A DNA stretch of 64,000 bases from CBDCMJ01 sp965218875 (GCA_965218875.1 OZ244707.1:1612001-1676000); one strand, 5' to 3'. Shown: positions 1 through 8,143, counted from the stretch's first letter. Made by a program: numbers and translations. Notes: generated from the letters alone by a model not told the origin.

Positions 1-48
1 ATGGTAATGACAGGTAGGGACCAGGGTGACAATTAAAAGACCCTGGGA
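1..48. repeat. end of a dispersed palindromic repeat, cut by the window start
   Basis: The first 48 bases match the right-hand end of the repeat copy at about 45085-45145, with the string GGTAGGGACCAGGGTGACAA followed by AGACCCTGG. The body of this copy lies outside the window. Confidence 0.7.
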
Positions 49-256
49 ATGACCCTGTAACTGTTCAGACTTAAGGAGAACAGGCCCTTCGACTGCGCTC
101 AGGACAGGCCCTTCGACAGGCTCAGAACCGGCCCTTCGACTGCGCTCAGGACAGGCCCTTCGACTGCGCTTTGTTCCGCCTACGGCTCCACTTCGCTTCG
201 CTCAGGACGAACGGATACACATCAAGTCTAAACAGTTACAATCGAATGACCCTGAC
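48..256. repeat. short element with terminal inverted repeats and an internal 24-bp tandem array
   Basis: The left end (GACCCTGTAACTGTTCAGAC, 50-69) and the right end (AGTCTAAACAGTTACA then ATCGAATGACCCTG, 225-254) are inverted copies of one another. Inside, at about 81-176, are four roughly 24-bp units containing GGCCCTTCGAC, three of which continue as TGCGCT. No gene is visible. The structure resembles a miniature inverted-repeat element and not coding DNA. Confidence 0.55.
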
Positions 257-272
257 CTGACGTCCAGCGGCG

Positions 273-1196
273 TCAGCGGGCTTGTCCTCGATGCCAGGAC
301 TCCCCCGCAGGCGGCCAGGGGTTGTCCTCCACCAACACCTGGGAAAGTTGGGTAAACGCGCCCTTCATGGCGCTGGGGTGAAGCCAGATGCTGTTGAACC
401 CCAGGTTGGTGTAGTTTTGCGTCTCCCGCGAGGTGGCGTAGCGGACACCCAGGTCCGACAAGTGTGCGTCCACGGCCAGCGAGTCGTCTATCTGATAGAT
501 GATCAGGTAAATGCCCTCGCCGCGCCGCTCCAGGAACCGCGCGGCAGGGGTGTCCCCGCCGGTGGGCTGGGCCAGTTCCACAAAGGTGTCCCAGCCAGCC
601 AGGGGGATTACCGCGATTTCCAGATTGGTAAAACTCACCTGGAACCGGGCGGTGGCTCTCAGTCCGAATAACTCCTCCCAGCGCCGCACGGCGCTGTCCA
701 GGTCTCGCACCAGCACCGCCACCTGCCGCAACTGGCTGGTCAGGTGGCTCCGGTCCACCTGCCGCCACCTCGGCCCGGCCGCGGGCCAGGGATTGTCGCC
801 GCCGGAGACCTCGATTACCTGTATAAAGGTCCCGTTGAGGGAGGAGGGATGAATGAACGCCCAGCGCTGCCAGCCGTACGCGACTTCGTCGATAATCCGC
901 AGCCCCTGGTCCCTTAGCCGGTACATCAACAGGTCGTACTCGGCGGTCTCGAAGACCAGCAGGTACGGGGCCTCGCCGCGGCGCTCCAGGAACCTGCCCG
1001 CGGCCGTGTCCGCCGACGTTGGTTGGAGGAGTTCCAGGAAGGTGCCGTTGCCCGCCGGAAACACCAATCTGCGGAGACCGTACCCGGACAGCTCCTCGGA
1101 GTGGCAGGGCTCCATGCCCAAGACCCGCCGGTACAGCTCCCGGCCTTCCTCCAGGTCCCGGACCAGGCATGCCACCTGTCTCAGACGCTGCAACAT
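273..1196 (-). CDS. double VOC (glyoxalase/bleomycin-resistance superfamily) protein
   Basis: This 307-residue protein contains two tandem vicinal-oxygen-chelate domains, one starting near residue 3 (QVACLVRDLEEG) and one near residue 157 (RQVAVLVRDLDS). Each ends in a similar block (SLNGTFIQVIEV and SAMKGAFTQLSQV), so the protein looks like an internal duplication. VOC proteins bind a metal ion and catalyse isomerisation, lyase or dioxygenase reactions on small molecules. The substrate cannot be read from sequence. It is the last gene of a minus-strand run with two MaoC-type hydratases and a PHP protein, which suggests a degradative cluster; the gap to the preceding stop is only 19 bases. 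Another possibility is a methylmalonyl-CoA epimerase-like role, but I see no specific evidence for that. Confidence 0.8.
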   Translation of the reverse strand: MLQRLRQVACLVRDLEEGRELYRRVLGMEPCHSEELSGYGLRRLVFPAGNGTFLELLQPTSADTAAGRFLERRGEAPYLLVFETAEYDLLMYRLRDQGLRIIDEVAYGWQRWAFIHPSSLNGTFIQVIEVSGGDNPWPAAGPRWRQVDRSHLTSQLRQVAVLVRDLDSAVRRWEELFGLRATARFQVSFTNLEIAVIPLAGWDTFVELAQPTGGDTPAARFLERRGEGIYLIIYQIDDSLAVDAHLSDLGVRYATSRETQNYTNLGFNSIWLHPSAMKGAFTQLSQVLVEDNPWPPAGESWHRGQAR

Positions 1197-1215
1197 TTCA
1201 GTCAGGCCAGCCGGG

Positions 1216-1632
1216 TCAATCGGGCAGGGACAGGATGGCCTTCCCGCCGGCGTAGCGTTCCCCCCCGGCGCCGGTCATCATCACGTCGCACTCCACCAGG
1301 TTCTTGCCGCTTTCCCGGCGGGTGTCGGTGACCGTGGCGGAGACGGCCAGGGGCCGGTGGTGGGGCACCGGCTGCCGGAAAACCAGATCGAGGTCCTCCA
1401 CCGCTTCCGGCCCGGCCCAGCCGGTTAGCAGCCTGGTCATCAGGGCCATAACCATGATTCCCGGCACGATGGGGCCGGCCAGGCCCGATTTGGCCGCCGT
1501 TTCCGGGCTGACGAAGCGGTTGGGGCCGGTGTTGCCCCACGCCTGGCAGAAGGACGACACGGCCTCGTCGGTGGCCTCGACCTCCAGGGGGCCGATCTCG
1601 TGACCTAAGTCAACTTCTTCGAACCTGAGCAA
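1216..1632 (-). CDS. MaoC-like hotdog-fold dehydratase
   Basis: A 138-residue single hotdog domain with the pattern of MaoC-type (R)-specific enoyl-CoA hydratases, including NRFVSPETAAKSGL followed by PIVPGIMVMALMTRLL, which matches the hydratase segment where a small side chain precedes the central helix. The start is TTG at 1632, with GAGG eight bases upstream. The next gene on the same strand (1693-2142) encodes a second, FAS1-type hotdog protein. Such pairs commonly form heterodimeric acyl-CoA or acyl-thioester dehydratases, so the two are probably subunits of one enzyme. The substrate is unknown. Confidence 0.8.
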   Translation of the reverse strand: MLRFEEVDLGHEIGPLEVEATDEAVSSFCQAWGNTGPNRFVSPETAAKSGLAGPIVPGIMVMALMTRLLTGWAGPEAVEDLDLVFRQPVPHHRPLAVSATVTDTRRESGKNLVECDVMMTGAGGERYAGGKAILSLPD

Positions 1633-1692
1633 TGGCGTTCCTCAATTAGCCGGCGTTCCGTCTTGGCCTGGGGACGCCTGCGGCCAGGGGAA

Positions 1693-2142
1693 TCACTCGC
1701 GCCGGGCGAAAGACTCCTGGACGTCGGCCACGACCTCCCCGCTCTGCTTGGTAAACGTGGTCTCCCAGACCACGAACACCATGGTCCCACTGCGGCCTGT
1801 CTTGGCGTACACGTCCTTCAGGTGGGAGGACGCGGTCAGTTGGTCCCCGGCCACGATGGGGGCCTTGGGTTGGACCCGCTGCCCGGCGTGCATGCCCACC
1901 GTGCCGAACTGGAGCCTGATGTCGGGCAGCGCCACCCGGGTGACGAAGATGGTGCAGTAGGTGGGCGGCGCAATGATCCCGTCAAACCCGGCGGCGCGGG
2001 CCGCAGCCTCGTCCAGGAAAACCGGGTTGTCCTCGCCTATGCTGCGGGCAAAGCCCACGATGGACTCCCGCGTGGCCTCGAAGGGGCCCGCCAGGTGCTC
2101 CTTGTCGTGGAGCGAGCGGTCGTAGTTGAGGTCCATGGCCAT
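1693..2142 (-). CDS. MaoC N-terminal (FAS1-like) dehydratase domain protein
   Basis: A 149-residue hotdog protein with the typical FAS1-like dehydratase opening: YDRSLHDKEHLAGPFEATRE, then AFARSIGEDNP-like spacing, FLDEAAARAAGFDGIIAPPT and later AGQRVQPKAPIVAGD. It is the usual partner of a MaoC C-terminal-type protein, which is encoded 60 bases downstream at 1216-1632. Together they probably hydrate or dehydrate a CoA-bound intermediate in the cytoplasm. The ATG at 2142 has AAGGTGA upstream. The exact pathway cannot be assigned; the neighbouring VOC and PHP proteins give no strong hint. Confidence 0.82.
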   Translation of the reverse strand: MAMDLNYDRSLHDKEHLAGPFEATRESIVGFARSIGEDNPVFLDEAAARAAGFDGIIAPPTYCTIFVTRVALPDIRLQFGTVGMHAGQRVQPKAPIVAGDQLTASSHLKDVYAKTGRSGTMVFVVWETTFTKQSGEVVADVQESFARRE

Positions 2143-2199
2143 AGTGCGGTCACCTTAACCTCGGCGGATTGATTGGCCCCGGGGGCCGGTCCGGCGGCC

Positions 2200-2862
2200 C
2201 TACGGGGCTTCGACGCCGCGGCGCGACTCCTCCAGCCATAGCGGCTCGAATTCGCCGGAAAGCAGGGCCTCCACCAACCCGGATTCGCCGGACACGTCCC
2301 CGGGGAAGCGGGTAAGGCAGGCGCCTATGTGGCTGGTCAGGTGGGCGTCGCTGCCGCCGATGCCGCGGTAGCCGTAGTCCGTGCTCAGCTGCTGCGCCCG
2401 CTCGTTCTCTCCCTTGCGGCTCCCCCCGTTCAGGGTCTCGACGATCTGGATGCCCTCGAAGGTCTCTCCTTGGTTTACGTACTCCACCAGGCCAATGCCG
2501 AAGCGGCCGGGATGGGCCGGCGCCGCCACCGCTCCGTGGTCCCGGGCAGCGCGGACCAGCTCCCGGGCGTCCAGCCGGACGTCGGCGAAATCGACCTCCC
2601 TGGCCAGGCCTCTGGTCACCCCGTACACCAGGAAGTGGCCGTACCTGGTGTCCAGTTCGGACCCCTTGAGCACCAGAACGCCGTAATGGGTCGCCAAGGG
2701 CGAGTAGTCCTTGTCGAAGTCAAACTTGCGGTGCTCGGTCAGGACGATGCCATCCACCACGTGCCCCCGCTTCCGTAGGACTTGAATCCACTTCAAGTAC
2801 TGCTCGACCGTGGCGCGGGAATCGTCGGAAGACACCGAGTGGCAGTGCAGGTCCAGGTACAT
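2200..2862 (-). CDS. PHP domain metal-dependent hydrolase
   Basis: A 220-residue PHP (polymerase and histidinol phosphatase) domain protein. The metal-binding opening DLHCHSVSSDD is at residues 4-14, with further likely ligands in VLTEHRKFDF, APAHPGRFG and GGSDAHLTSHIG. The family contains phosphatases and phosphoesterases using two or three metal ions. The length fits a stand-alone hydrolase and not a polymerase accessory domain. It is first in the minus-strand run PHP - MaoC - MaoC - VOC, with 57 bases to the next gene. An AAGGAG lies 14 bases before the ATG. Substrate not determinable. Confidence 0.83.
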   Translation of the reverse strand: MYLDLHCHSVSSDDSRATVEQYLKWIQVLRKRGHVVDGIVLTEHRKFDFDKDYSPLATHYGVLVLKGSELDTRYGHFLVYGVTRGLAREVDFADVRLDARELVRAARDHGAVAAPAHPGRFGIGLVEYVNQGETFEGIQIVETLNGGSRKGENERAQQLSTDYGYRGIGGSDAHLTSHIGACLTRFPGDVSGESGLVEALLSGEFEPLWLEESRRGVEAP

Positions 2863-2954
2863 GGCCCTGGCGAAGGCTCCTTATTGGTGTGCGCCTAGCG
2901 GCGAGAGTAAATCATAAAGGCTGGGGACAGATTCATCAACCGCTACTGCGGATT

Positions 2955-3106
2955 TCGACGGGGTCATTCAATTGTCACCGTGGTCCCTACTTGTCATTCC
3001 GAACCAACGGGAGGAATCTGAAATCTCTGCCCAAGGCCAAGGTTGCCCGGACCCAAGAATCTCAGATTCCTCGCTCCGCTCGGAATGACAACTAAAAGGC
3101 CCTGCG
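2955..3106. repeat. dispersed palindromic repeat, subfamily 2 copy
   Basis: Starts with GGGTCATTCAATTGTCAC and ends with GACAACTAAAAGGCCCTG, with an inner palindrome TCATTCCGAACC ... GAGGAATCT ... CAGATTCCTC ... CGGAATGACA. It is nearly identical, in inverted orientation, to 44955-45145; that copy carries about 25 extra bases. The apparent reading frame at 2889-3095 is repeat sequence, not a gene. Confidence 0.85.
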
Positions 3107-3111
3107 GATTT

Positions 3112-3300
3112 CGACGGGGTCATTCAAGTGTCCTCGAATGTCATTCCGAGTCCGCCACGGCGGGCGAGGAATCCAAAAATCTTCTGGTCAACCCACCCTG
3201 GCTCCCAATAGCGACTTGAGATTCCTCACTCCGCCATGCTCCGTTTCGGAATGACATGGAGGCAGCGGCGCAGGTCCAGGCCAACAAATGTATGACCCTG
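3112..3300. repeat. dispersed palindromic repeat, subfamily 1 copy
   Basis: Opens with GGGTCATTCAAGTGTCC and closes with a degenerate copy of the terminal sequence ending TGACCCTG. The roughly 150 bases from ATGTCATTCCGAGTCCGCC onward are almost identical to the reverse complement of 11175-11320. The repeat lies between the PHP gene and the decarboxylase operon and contains no gene. Confidence 0.88.
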
Positions 3301-3372
3301 CGGATTTCGACGGGAGGCGGCCGCGGCTTCGGGGTTGGGCGGGCTGCATCGGCCCGGGCGGCAGCCGGTATC

Positions 3373-3954
3373 TCAGGCCGGGGATAGGGAGTCCAGCCAG
3401 CGCGTGAACCGGTGGCCCAGGGTCACCGGGTCTTCCAGAAGCAGGGGCACTTCAACGTTGCCCGGCGCAATCTTCATGCGGATGAAGCTTGGCCCCGGGA
3501 GGGACGACGCCTCGGCCATGGCCTGCTGCAGGGTCTCCCGGTCGGCCGCTTTCCAAGTCCGCAGGCCGCACTGGGCGGCAATGTCGGCCAGGTCCAGCCG
3601 GTCGGTGAAGGTGTACTGGCCTCCAGTGGAGGCGTACTGCTGGTTGTCCAGTATGATCAGCGTCAGGTTGCCGGGCTGCAGGTACCCGATGGTGGTCAGG
3701 GCATTCAGGTTGGTGAGCATGGCCCCGTCGCCTTCGACGCCGATGACGCGGCGGCGGGGATGGTCCTCCAACCCCAGGCTGAGCCCCAGCACGATGGAGC
3801 TGACCAGCCCCATGGCTTCCACGACCAGCAGGTGATTGTCCCGCCGCTCCACTGCCGCCATTTCCCGGCAGGTTGCCCCGCAGGTAAACACCACCGGGTC
3901 GTCCGGAAACTGCGCTGAAATGAGGCCCAGGGCCTCTATGCGCTCCACCGCCAC
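3373..3954 (-). CDS. thiamine diphosphate-dependent decarboxylase, beta (TPP-binding) subunit
   Basis: A 193-residue protein that matches the C-terminal TPP-binding half of sulfopyruvate/phosphonopyruvate decarboxylase-type enzymes. The motif GDGAML ... LIILDN (GDG followed about 25 residues later by N) binds the Mg-diphosphate of thiamine. The start is GTG at 3954, seven bases past the alpha-subunit stop, with GGAG nine bases upstream. The two genes are therefore co-transcribed and probably co-translated. The complex would decarboxylate a 2-oxo acid; whether sulfopyruvate, phosphonopyruvate or another acid cannot be told. No ComA-C, phosphoenolpyruvate mutase or other pathway gene is adjacent. 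Confidence 0.78.
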   Translation of the reverse strand: MAVERIEALGLISAQFPDDPVVFTCGATCREMAAVERRDNHLLVVEAMGLVSSIVLGLSLGLEDHPRRRVIGVEGDGAMLTNLNALTTIGYLQPGNLTLIILDNQQYASTGGQYTFTDRLDLADIAAQCGLRTWKAADRETLQQAMAEASSLPGPSFIRMKIAPGNVEVPLLLEDPVTLGHRFTRWLDSLSPA

Positions 3955-3960
3955 AGGGGT

Positions 3961-4470
3961 CTACTCCTTCAGGTTCAGAAACATGACGATGGGGCGGTAG
4001 GTCATGTGGGCGTAGTCGTAGGCCTTGCGGATGGCTTCGGGCCAGTCGTCGACGGGCACCCGGTAGTCCAGGGTGAAGGCCTTGATGCGCATGGACTCGA
4101 CCATTTCCATCGCGTTCTCGGCAAAGTGGAAGTTGGCCGCGTTGTACTCGCCGAAGCCGCCCCTTCGCACCGCGAGGACCAGCATGGGGGAGTGGTAAGC
4201 CATTGCGTAGGTGGTAAGGGCGCCCATGGAGTTGCCCAGGCCCGTATCCTGGTAGAACAACACCCCCTTCTTACCGGTCATGGCCAGGCCGGAGGCGATG
4301 CCGATGCCTTCCTCCTCCTTGGCCACGGGAAAGGACCGGACGGCGGGGCTGCTTTCGAAGTGGGCGATAACCGGTGCGCCGAAGCTGTCGGGGACGTGGA
4401 TGAAGAACTCGATGCCGATGGCCTCCAGCCCCTGGATTACCGCGGCGCAGGCCTGTTCCGGAAAGCTCAT
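3961..4470 (-). CDS. thiamine diphosphate-dependent decarboxylase, alpha (PYR domain) subunit
   Basis: A 169-residue N-terminal (PYR) half of a split thiamine enzyme, similar to sulfopyruvate decarboxylase alpha. FFIHVPDSFGAPVI is the family opening, and KEEEGIGIASGLAMTGK contains the glutamate that activates the thiamine ring; LFYQDTGLGNSMGALTTYA follows. I chose ATG 4470 because it overlaps the DinB stop codon as ATGA (4467-4470). The longer reading frame to 4749 only runs back antisense-like through the DinB gene. The beta subunit follows directly. Confidence 0.78.
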   Translation of the reverse strand: MSFPEQACAAVIQGLEAIGIEFFIHVPDSFGAPVIAHFESSPAVRSFPVAKEEEGIGIASGLAMTGKKGVLFYQDTGLGNSMGALTTYAMAYHSPMLVLAVRRGGFGEYNAANFHFAENAMEMVESMRIKAFTLDYRVPVDDWPEAIRKAYDYAHMTYRPIVMFLNLKE

Positions 4471-4997
4471 AGCCCCGGGCGGCGGCGCTGTTGTTCCGCT
4501 TGCATCGACTCCACCTGCTCGTAGTAGCGCCCGAAAATCTGGGGCACGTCCCATTCCTGGAGTCCCGAGTAGGTGTCGATCTGGGAGCGGTGGTGGACCT
4601 CGTGCTCCAGCATCATCATCAGCACCCGCCAGCCGCTCAGGTGGCCGTCGGTGTCTATCATGGGCACCCGCCGGTTGAGCCATTCGGGGGGAGTGTCCTC
4701 GATGCGGCGGCGGAACTCGGCCGCAGAGGCCTCCAGCGCGGGCAGCCAACTGGACTGGCTGGGGGTTATGGGGGCTTCCCAGTCGTAGGTCCAGCCTTCA
4801 TCCCGGTACGCCTTGGCGAAGTAAATCCGGGACTTGGCAATGTGGCCCACTATCTGCGCGATGCTCCACGCCTTTTCCCCTTCTCCGGCGGGCGGGGCCC
4901 AGTCTCCGGCTTGCGTAGGCAGGGCCTCCACGTCGCGCAGGGTGCGGCGGTGGATTGACTCGAAGTAGCGCAAAAAGGCCTGGGGGTCGGTGATCAT
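4467..4997 (-). CDS. DinB-family protein
   Basis: A 176-residue four-helix DinB/YfiT-like protein. The expected three-histidine metal site is visible: one histidine in IAQIVGHIAKS and two in MMLEHEVHHRSQID. The family includes thiol-dependent S-transferases (bacillithiol, mycothiol or others) and many uncharacterised members. It is first in an operon with the split thiamine decarboxylase, overlapping it by four bases (ATGA), so the three products are probably made together. The functional link is unknown. Confidence 0.8.
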   Translation of the reverse strand: MITDPQAFLRYFESIHRRTLRDVEALPTQAGDWAPPAGEGEKAWSIAQIVGHIAKSRIYFAKAYRDEGWTYDWEAPITPSQSSWLPALEASAAEFRRRIEDTPPEWLNRRVPMIDTDGHLSGWRVLMMMLEHEVHHRSQIDTYSGLQEWDVPQIFGRYYEQVESMQAEQQRRRPGL

Positions 4998-5055
4998 CTC
5001 TCCCTCTTCACGGTCTCAAGGCCGCGGCGGGCGGCGGGGGAATGGGGCTGGCGCA

Positions 5056-5494
5056 GAGAGCCACGTAGGCCTGTAAGCCGGGTTCTGTATCCGCCGTAGC
5101 GGACGGTGACCATCTATCTAGCCCTCCCGGCGTCCTCTCAAGAGGCTGCGGGGATCCCGCTCGCGGCGGGACGATGTTGCCATCGGGGTCCAGCGGCCAA
5201 CCCGGGGACGGACCGGGCGTCCATAGTCCCCCTATTCGGCCTTGCTCCAGGTGGGGTTTGGCCGTCGCTGCGTCGCCGTAGACGACCGGACGCTCTTACC
5301 GTCCGATTTCACCCTTATCTCGACGGGTCGAGACGGTGTGTTTCTGTGCCACTATCCGTCTCCCGCAACGGCTGGCCGGCGGACCGGCCATGCTGCGGAA
5401 GCCTGGGAGTTACCCAGCACCCTGCCCGGAGGAGCCCGGACTTTCCTCCCCCCCGAAAAATCGAGGCGGCGGTCACCCAGCCTACCTGGCTCTC
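5056..5494 (-). ncRNA. rnpB: RNase P RNA (bacterial type A)
   Basis: Read on the minus strand, the RNA has all the recognisable RNase P blocks in order: GGAGGAAAGTCCGGGCTCC (complement of 5431-5449), GGCACAGAAACACACC, AAGGGTGAAA, GGTAAGAGCGTCCGG, GCAAGGCCGAATAGGGGG, AGATAGATGGTCACC, and the 3' CAGAACCCGGCTTACAG (about 5070-5087). The 5' GAGAGCCAGGTAGGCU and the 3' AGGCCTACGTGGCTCTC pair as helix P1, which fixes the ends at about 5494 and 5056 (about 439 nt). It is the catalytic subunit that matures tRNA 5' ends. All protein frames in this interval are spurious. A strong promoter lies just upstream (5502-5530). Confidence 0.97.
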
Positions 5495-5501
5495 CAACGG
5501 G

Positions 5502-5530
5502 ACTCTAGCACACCGCCCCGAGGGGGTCAA
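5502..5530 (-). promoter_or_regulatory. sigma-70-type promoter of rnpB
   Basis: On the minus strand there is TTGACC (5530-5525), a 17-base spacer ending in TGC, and TAGAGT (5507-5502), that is, a near-consensus -35, an extended -10 and a good -10. Predicted initiation about seven bases downstream falls at about 5495, matching the 5' end of helix P1 at 5494. Confidence 0.85.
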
Positions 5531-5985
5531 CCTGGCCGGGAGGCGCTTCCAGGCCGCTGGCACCGTGCCACTTTGTCATTCCGCTGGAGCGCAGCAACGA
5601 GGAATCTAGACCCCTGGCCCGCAGCCGGGTCGCTAGCGCATGGACCGCCCTCTACCGGAGGGCTTGAGATTCCTCGGCTGCGCTCGGAATGACATGGTGG
5701 AGGCGCTCCGGCCCCTGCGCGTAGAACCCCAGTAGGGGCGAAAGATTTTTCGCCCCTACCGATGACGTATGACCCCCTGGGCGCGGTATACCAAGCCCGG
5801 CAGCCGGCCCCGACTCGGACTCCGGCTCAGGGCTTGAGATTCCTCGGCTGCGCTCGGAATGGCAGGGGCGGGACCCCTTAACGACGCGCCGCCGGTTACC
5901 CTAGCAACAACAATCGTATGACTCGAGGGCCAGCCGTCCAATCCCGGCCCGGAGGGCGGCAAGCGTCTCCGAACCATCGGGGGGT
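5531..5985. other. intergenic region with palindromic repeats, no gene
   Basis: Contains a repeat copy at 5572-5698 (TCATTCCGCTGGAGCGCAGC ... GAGGAATCT ... GAGATTCCTC ... TCGGAATGACA), a perfect 12-bp hairpin at 5732-5759 (GTAGGGGCGAAA, loop GATT, TTTCGCCCCTAC) and a repeat half at 5830-5863 (GAGATTCCTCGGCTGCGCTC). I see no coding potential apart from shadow frames. Confidence 0.75.
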
Positions 5986-6687
5986 TCAGCTGAGAAAGAG
6001 GATTCTCCCGCAACTGTTGCACAGCACCGTCTGGCGGCCGGTCCGCACCTTCTGTACCTGGTGCGTGGGCAACGACATGCGGCAGGCCTGGCACAGCCCC
6101 CTTTCCACCTTGGCCACAGCCAGGCCCTTCTTGGCCAGACGGAGGACCTCGTACTGCTTCAACTCCGCTTGGTCCAGGGTTGCCGTCAGGTCTGCCCTTT
6201 CGACCAGCAGGCCGTCCCGCTCCAGGGCCCAGCGGGCAATGTTGTTTTGGAGGTCCGCCCGGCGGGTCTCCCAAGCGGCGCTGTTGTCGTCCCGCTGTTT
6301 TTCCAGCGCGGCGCACTTGGTCTGCGCCTCCTCCGCTTGCACCTCGAGCTCCAGGGCCTCGTCGTTGTGCAGTTTCAGCAGGTCCCTCGCGTGGGTGGCC
6401 TCCTGCTCCATGCTCTCCAGGTCTCTGGGATTGGTGACGGCCCCGCCGTAGAGCTGATCGTCCAGACGGGACGAGCGCTCCTTTTGGCTCTCGACGTCCA
6501 GCCGCTGCTCCCGGCGGCGGCTCTGAATCCGTTCCAGCTTTTCTTTTTCTTCCAGCAACGCGGCCTCCAGGGCTTCGATGCCGGGATCGGAGTCTAGCTC
6601 CCGTGCCGCGTTGCCGGTGCCCTCCTGTATCCGGTCCAGCACGAGGTCTAACTCCTGCAAAGAAAACAGCCGCTTGGGAGTAGTCAT
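5986..6687 (-). CDS. coiled-coil protein with C-terminal C4 zinc ribbon (DUF164/CdsZ-like)
   Basis: A 233-residue protein. Residues from about 10 to 185 are a long, highly charged coiled coil. The C-terminus is a zinc ribbon with two CxxC pairs, LCQACRM and LCNSCGRILF. This architecture is the widespread bacterial zf-RING_7/DUF164 family, implicated in ribosome- or RNA-associated functions; the exact role is not settled. It stands alone, divergent from sbcD. In some bacteria this gene is near rnpB and RNA-metabolism genes, as here. The ATG at 6687 is the natural start (MTTPKRLFSLQELD). Confidence 0.83.
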   Translation of the reverse strand: MTTPKRLFSLQELDLVLDRIQEGTGNAARELDSDPGIEALEAALLEEKEKLERIQSRRREQRLDVESQKERSSRLDDQLYGGAVTNPRDLESMEQEATHARDLLKLHNDEALELEVQAEEAQTKCAALEKQRDDNSAAWETRRADLQNNIARWALERDGLLVERADLTATLDQAELKQYEVLRLAKKGLAVAKVERGLCQACRMSLPTHQVQKVRTGRQTVLCNSCGRILFLS

Positions 6688-6858
6688 AGTCAGTGCGCTC
6701 AGTGGGAGATTCCGCAGCCGGGGTCGGCTTTCGGTTGTGGGTCTTGATTCTAGGAATCGGCAAGCCCGTTGTCAACGCGGGGCCAGCCCCGGGTCATGTA
6801 TAGTGGGCTCCTATGGGCTGGCCTGGGCCTCAATTCTTGCCGGGGGGAGGGTACACTC

Positions 6859-8106
6859 GTGCGCATCCTTCACTTTTCTGACTTGCACATCGGCGTGGAG
6901 AATTACGGCCGGATCGATCCGGAGACCGGCCTCTCCACCCGCCTGGGCGACTTTCTGTCGTCTTTGGACCAAGTAGTTGATTTCGCCCTAACCCAGGGCG
7001 TCGACCTGGTGCTCATGGCCGGCGACGCCTACAAAGGACGCGACCCGTCCCAGACCCACCAGCGGGAGTTGGCCAAGCGCCTGGCCCGTCTCTCCGAGGC
7101 GGGCATACCCGTCTTCCTGGTGGTGGGCAACCATGACCTGCCCAACGCCGCCGGGCGGGCCAACGCCGTGGAGATCTTCTCGACGTTGCGGGTGCCCCAT
7201 ACTTACGTGGGGGGCCAGTTGCAAAACTACATCGTGCCCACGGCGGCCGGGCCGCTGCAGGTCCTGGCCGTCCCCTGGCCCCGGCGCAGCATCATGCTGG
7301 GCCGGGAGGAATCCCGCGGCCTCTCCCTGGAGGAAATCCGGACCGAGATCGCGTCCCGGATGACCCAGGCCATCCAAAGCCGGGTGCAGCAACTGGACCC
7401 GGACGTCCCGGCCGTCATCGCCGGGCACGTGACGGTCAACGGGGCCACTACGGGGACCGAGCGCTCCATGATGCTGGGCCAAGACCACGTGCTGCTGGCC
7501 AGCGCGCTGGACCATCCCCAGGTGGAGTACGTTGCCCTGGGCCACATCCACAAGCACCAGGTGCTCCGGGACGGCAACCCCATGCTGGTGTATTCGGGGA
7601 GCCTGCAACGGGTGGACTTCAGCGAGGAGGCCGACGACAAGGGGTTTTGCGTGGTCGACCTGGATACAGCCGCTGCCCAAGGCCGCCGGCTGGCCCATTT
7701 CAGCTTTCACCGAGTGGAGGCCCGGCCCTTTGTCACGGTGGACGTTGTCATCGAGGCCGGGGACGCGGACCCCACGCAAATGGTACTGGGGGCCATTCGC
7801 CGCAAGGACGTTACCGACGCGGTGGTCCGGGTCCGCATAAGCCTTCCCCAGGACCTGGAGGCCAATCTCAGGGAGCCGGACATAAGGGAGGCCCTGCAGC
7901 CGGCCCACTACGTGGCGGCCATCACGCGGGAAACCCGGGAGGGGGAGCGCCGCACCCGTTGGGCGGCCGAATCGGCGCGGGACTTGCACCCGGTGCAGGC
8001 CCTTGGCCTCTATCTGCAAAGCCGCGGGGTGGACTCCCAGCGGCAACAGGTGATCGTCCGGCGGGCCGAGGAACTGATAGACGAGGAGGAGTTGGAGCTC
8101 CGGTAA
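6859..8106 (+). CDS. sbcD: SbcD-type DNA repair exonuclease subunit
   Basis: A 415-residue calcineurin-like phosphoesterase of the SbcD/Mre11 family. Metal-binding motifs are visible in order: FSDLHIG (D, H), AGDAYKGRDPS, VVGNHDLP (GNHD), AGHVTVNG and ALGHIHKHQ (GHxH). I chose GTG 6859 because it begins the family-typical VRILHFSDLHIG and has a strong GGGGGGAGG eight bases upstream; the frame also extends to 6769 without support. SbcD is the nuclease of the SbcCD complex that trims hairpins and protein-blocked DNA ends. The ATPase partner SbcC is not next to it: the next gene is on the opposite strand. Confidence 0.88.
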   Translation: MRILHFSDLHIGVENYGRIDPETGLSTRLGDFLSSLDQVVDFALTQGVDLVLMAGDAYKGRDPSQTHQRELAKRLARLSEAGIPVFLVVGNHDLPNAAGRANAVEIFSTLRVPHTYVGGQLQNYIVPTAAGPLQVLAVPWPRRSIMLGREESRGLSLEEIRTEIASRMTQAIQSRVQQLDPDVPAVIAGHVTVNGATTGTERSMMLGQDHVLLASALDHPQVEYVALGHIHKHQVLRDGNPMLVYSGSLQRVDFSEEADDKGFCVVDLDTAAAQGRRLAHFSFHRVEARPFVTVDVVIEAGDADPTQMVLGAIRRKDVTDAVVRVRISLPQDLEANLREPDIREALQPAHYVAAITRETREGERRTRWAAESARDLHPVQALGLYLQSRGVDSQRQQVIVRRAEELIDEEELELR

Positions 8107-8143
8107 GGGTCCATACCGGCGGTTACGCGCGGGAAGGCCCCGG

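Noticed and set aside
2889..3095. 68-codon frame after the PHP gene
   Set aside because: It consists of dispersed repeat sequence and reappears wherever that repeat occurs.
5106..5692. Overlapping open frames on both strands
   Set aside because: They lie over the RNase P RNA and an adjacent repeat; no frame resembles a protein family.
5732..5759. Hairpin GTAGGGGCGAAA ... TTTCGCCCCTAC as a terminator
   Set aside because: A perfect stem, but it lies amid repeats with no T-run in the direction of a nearby gene end; a repeat is more likely.
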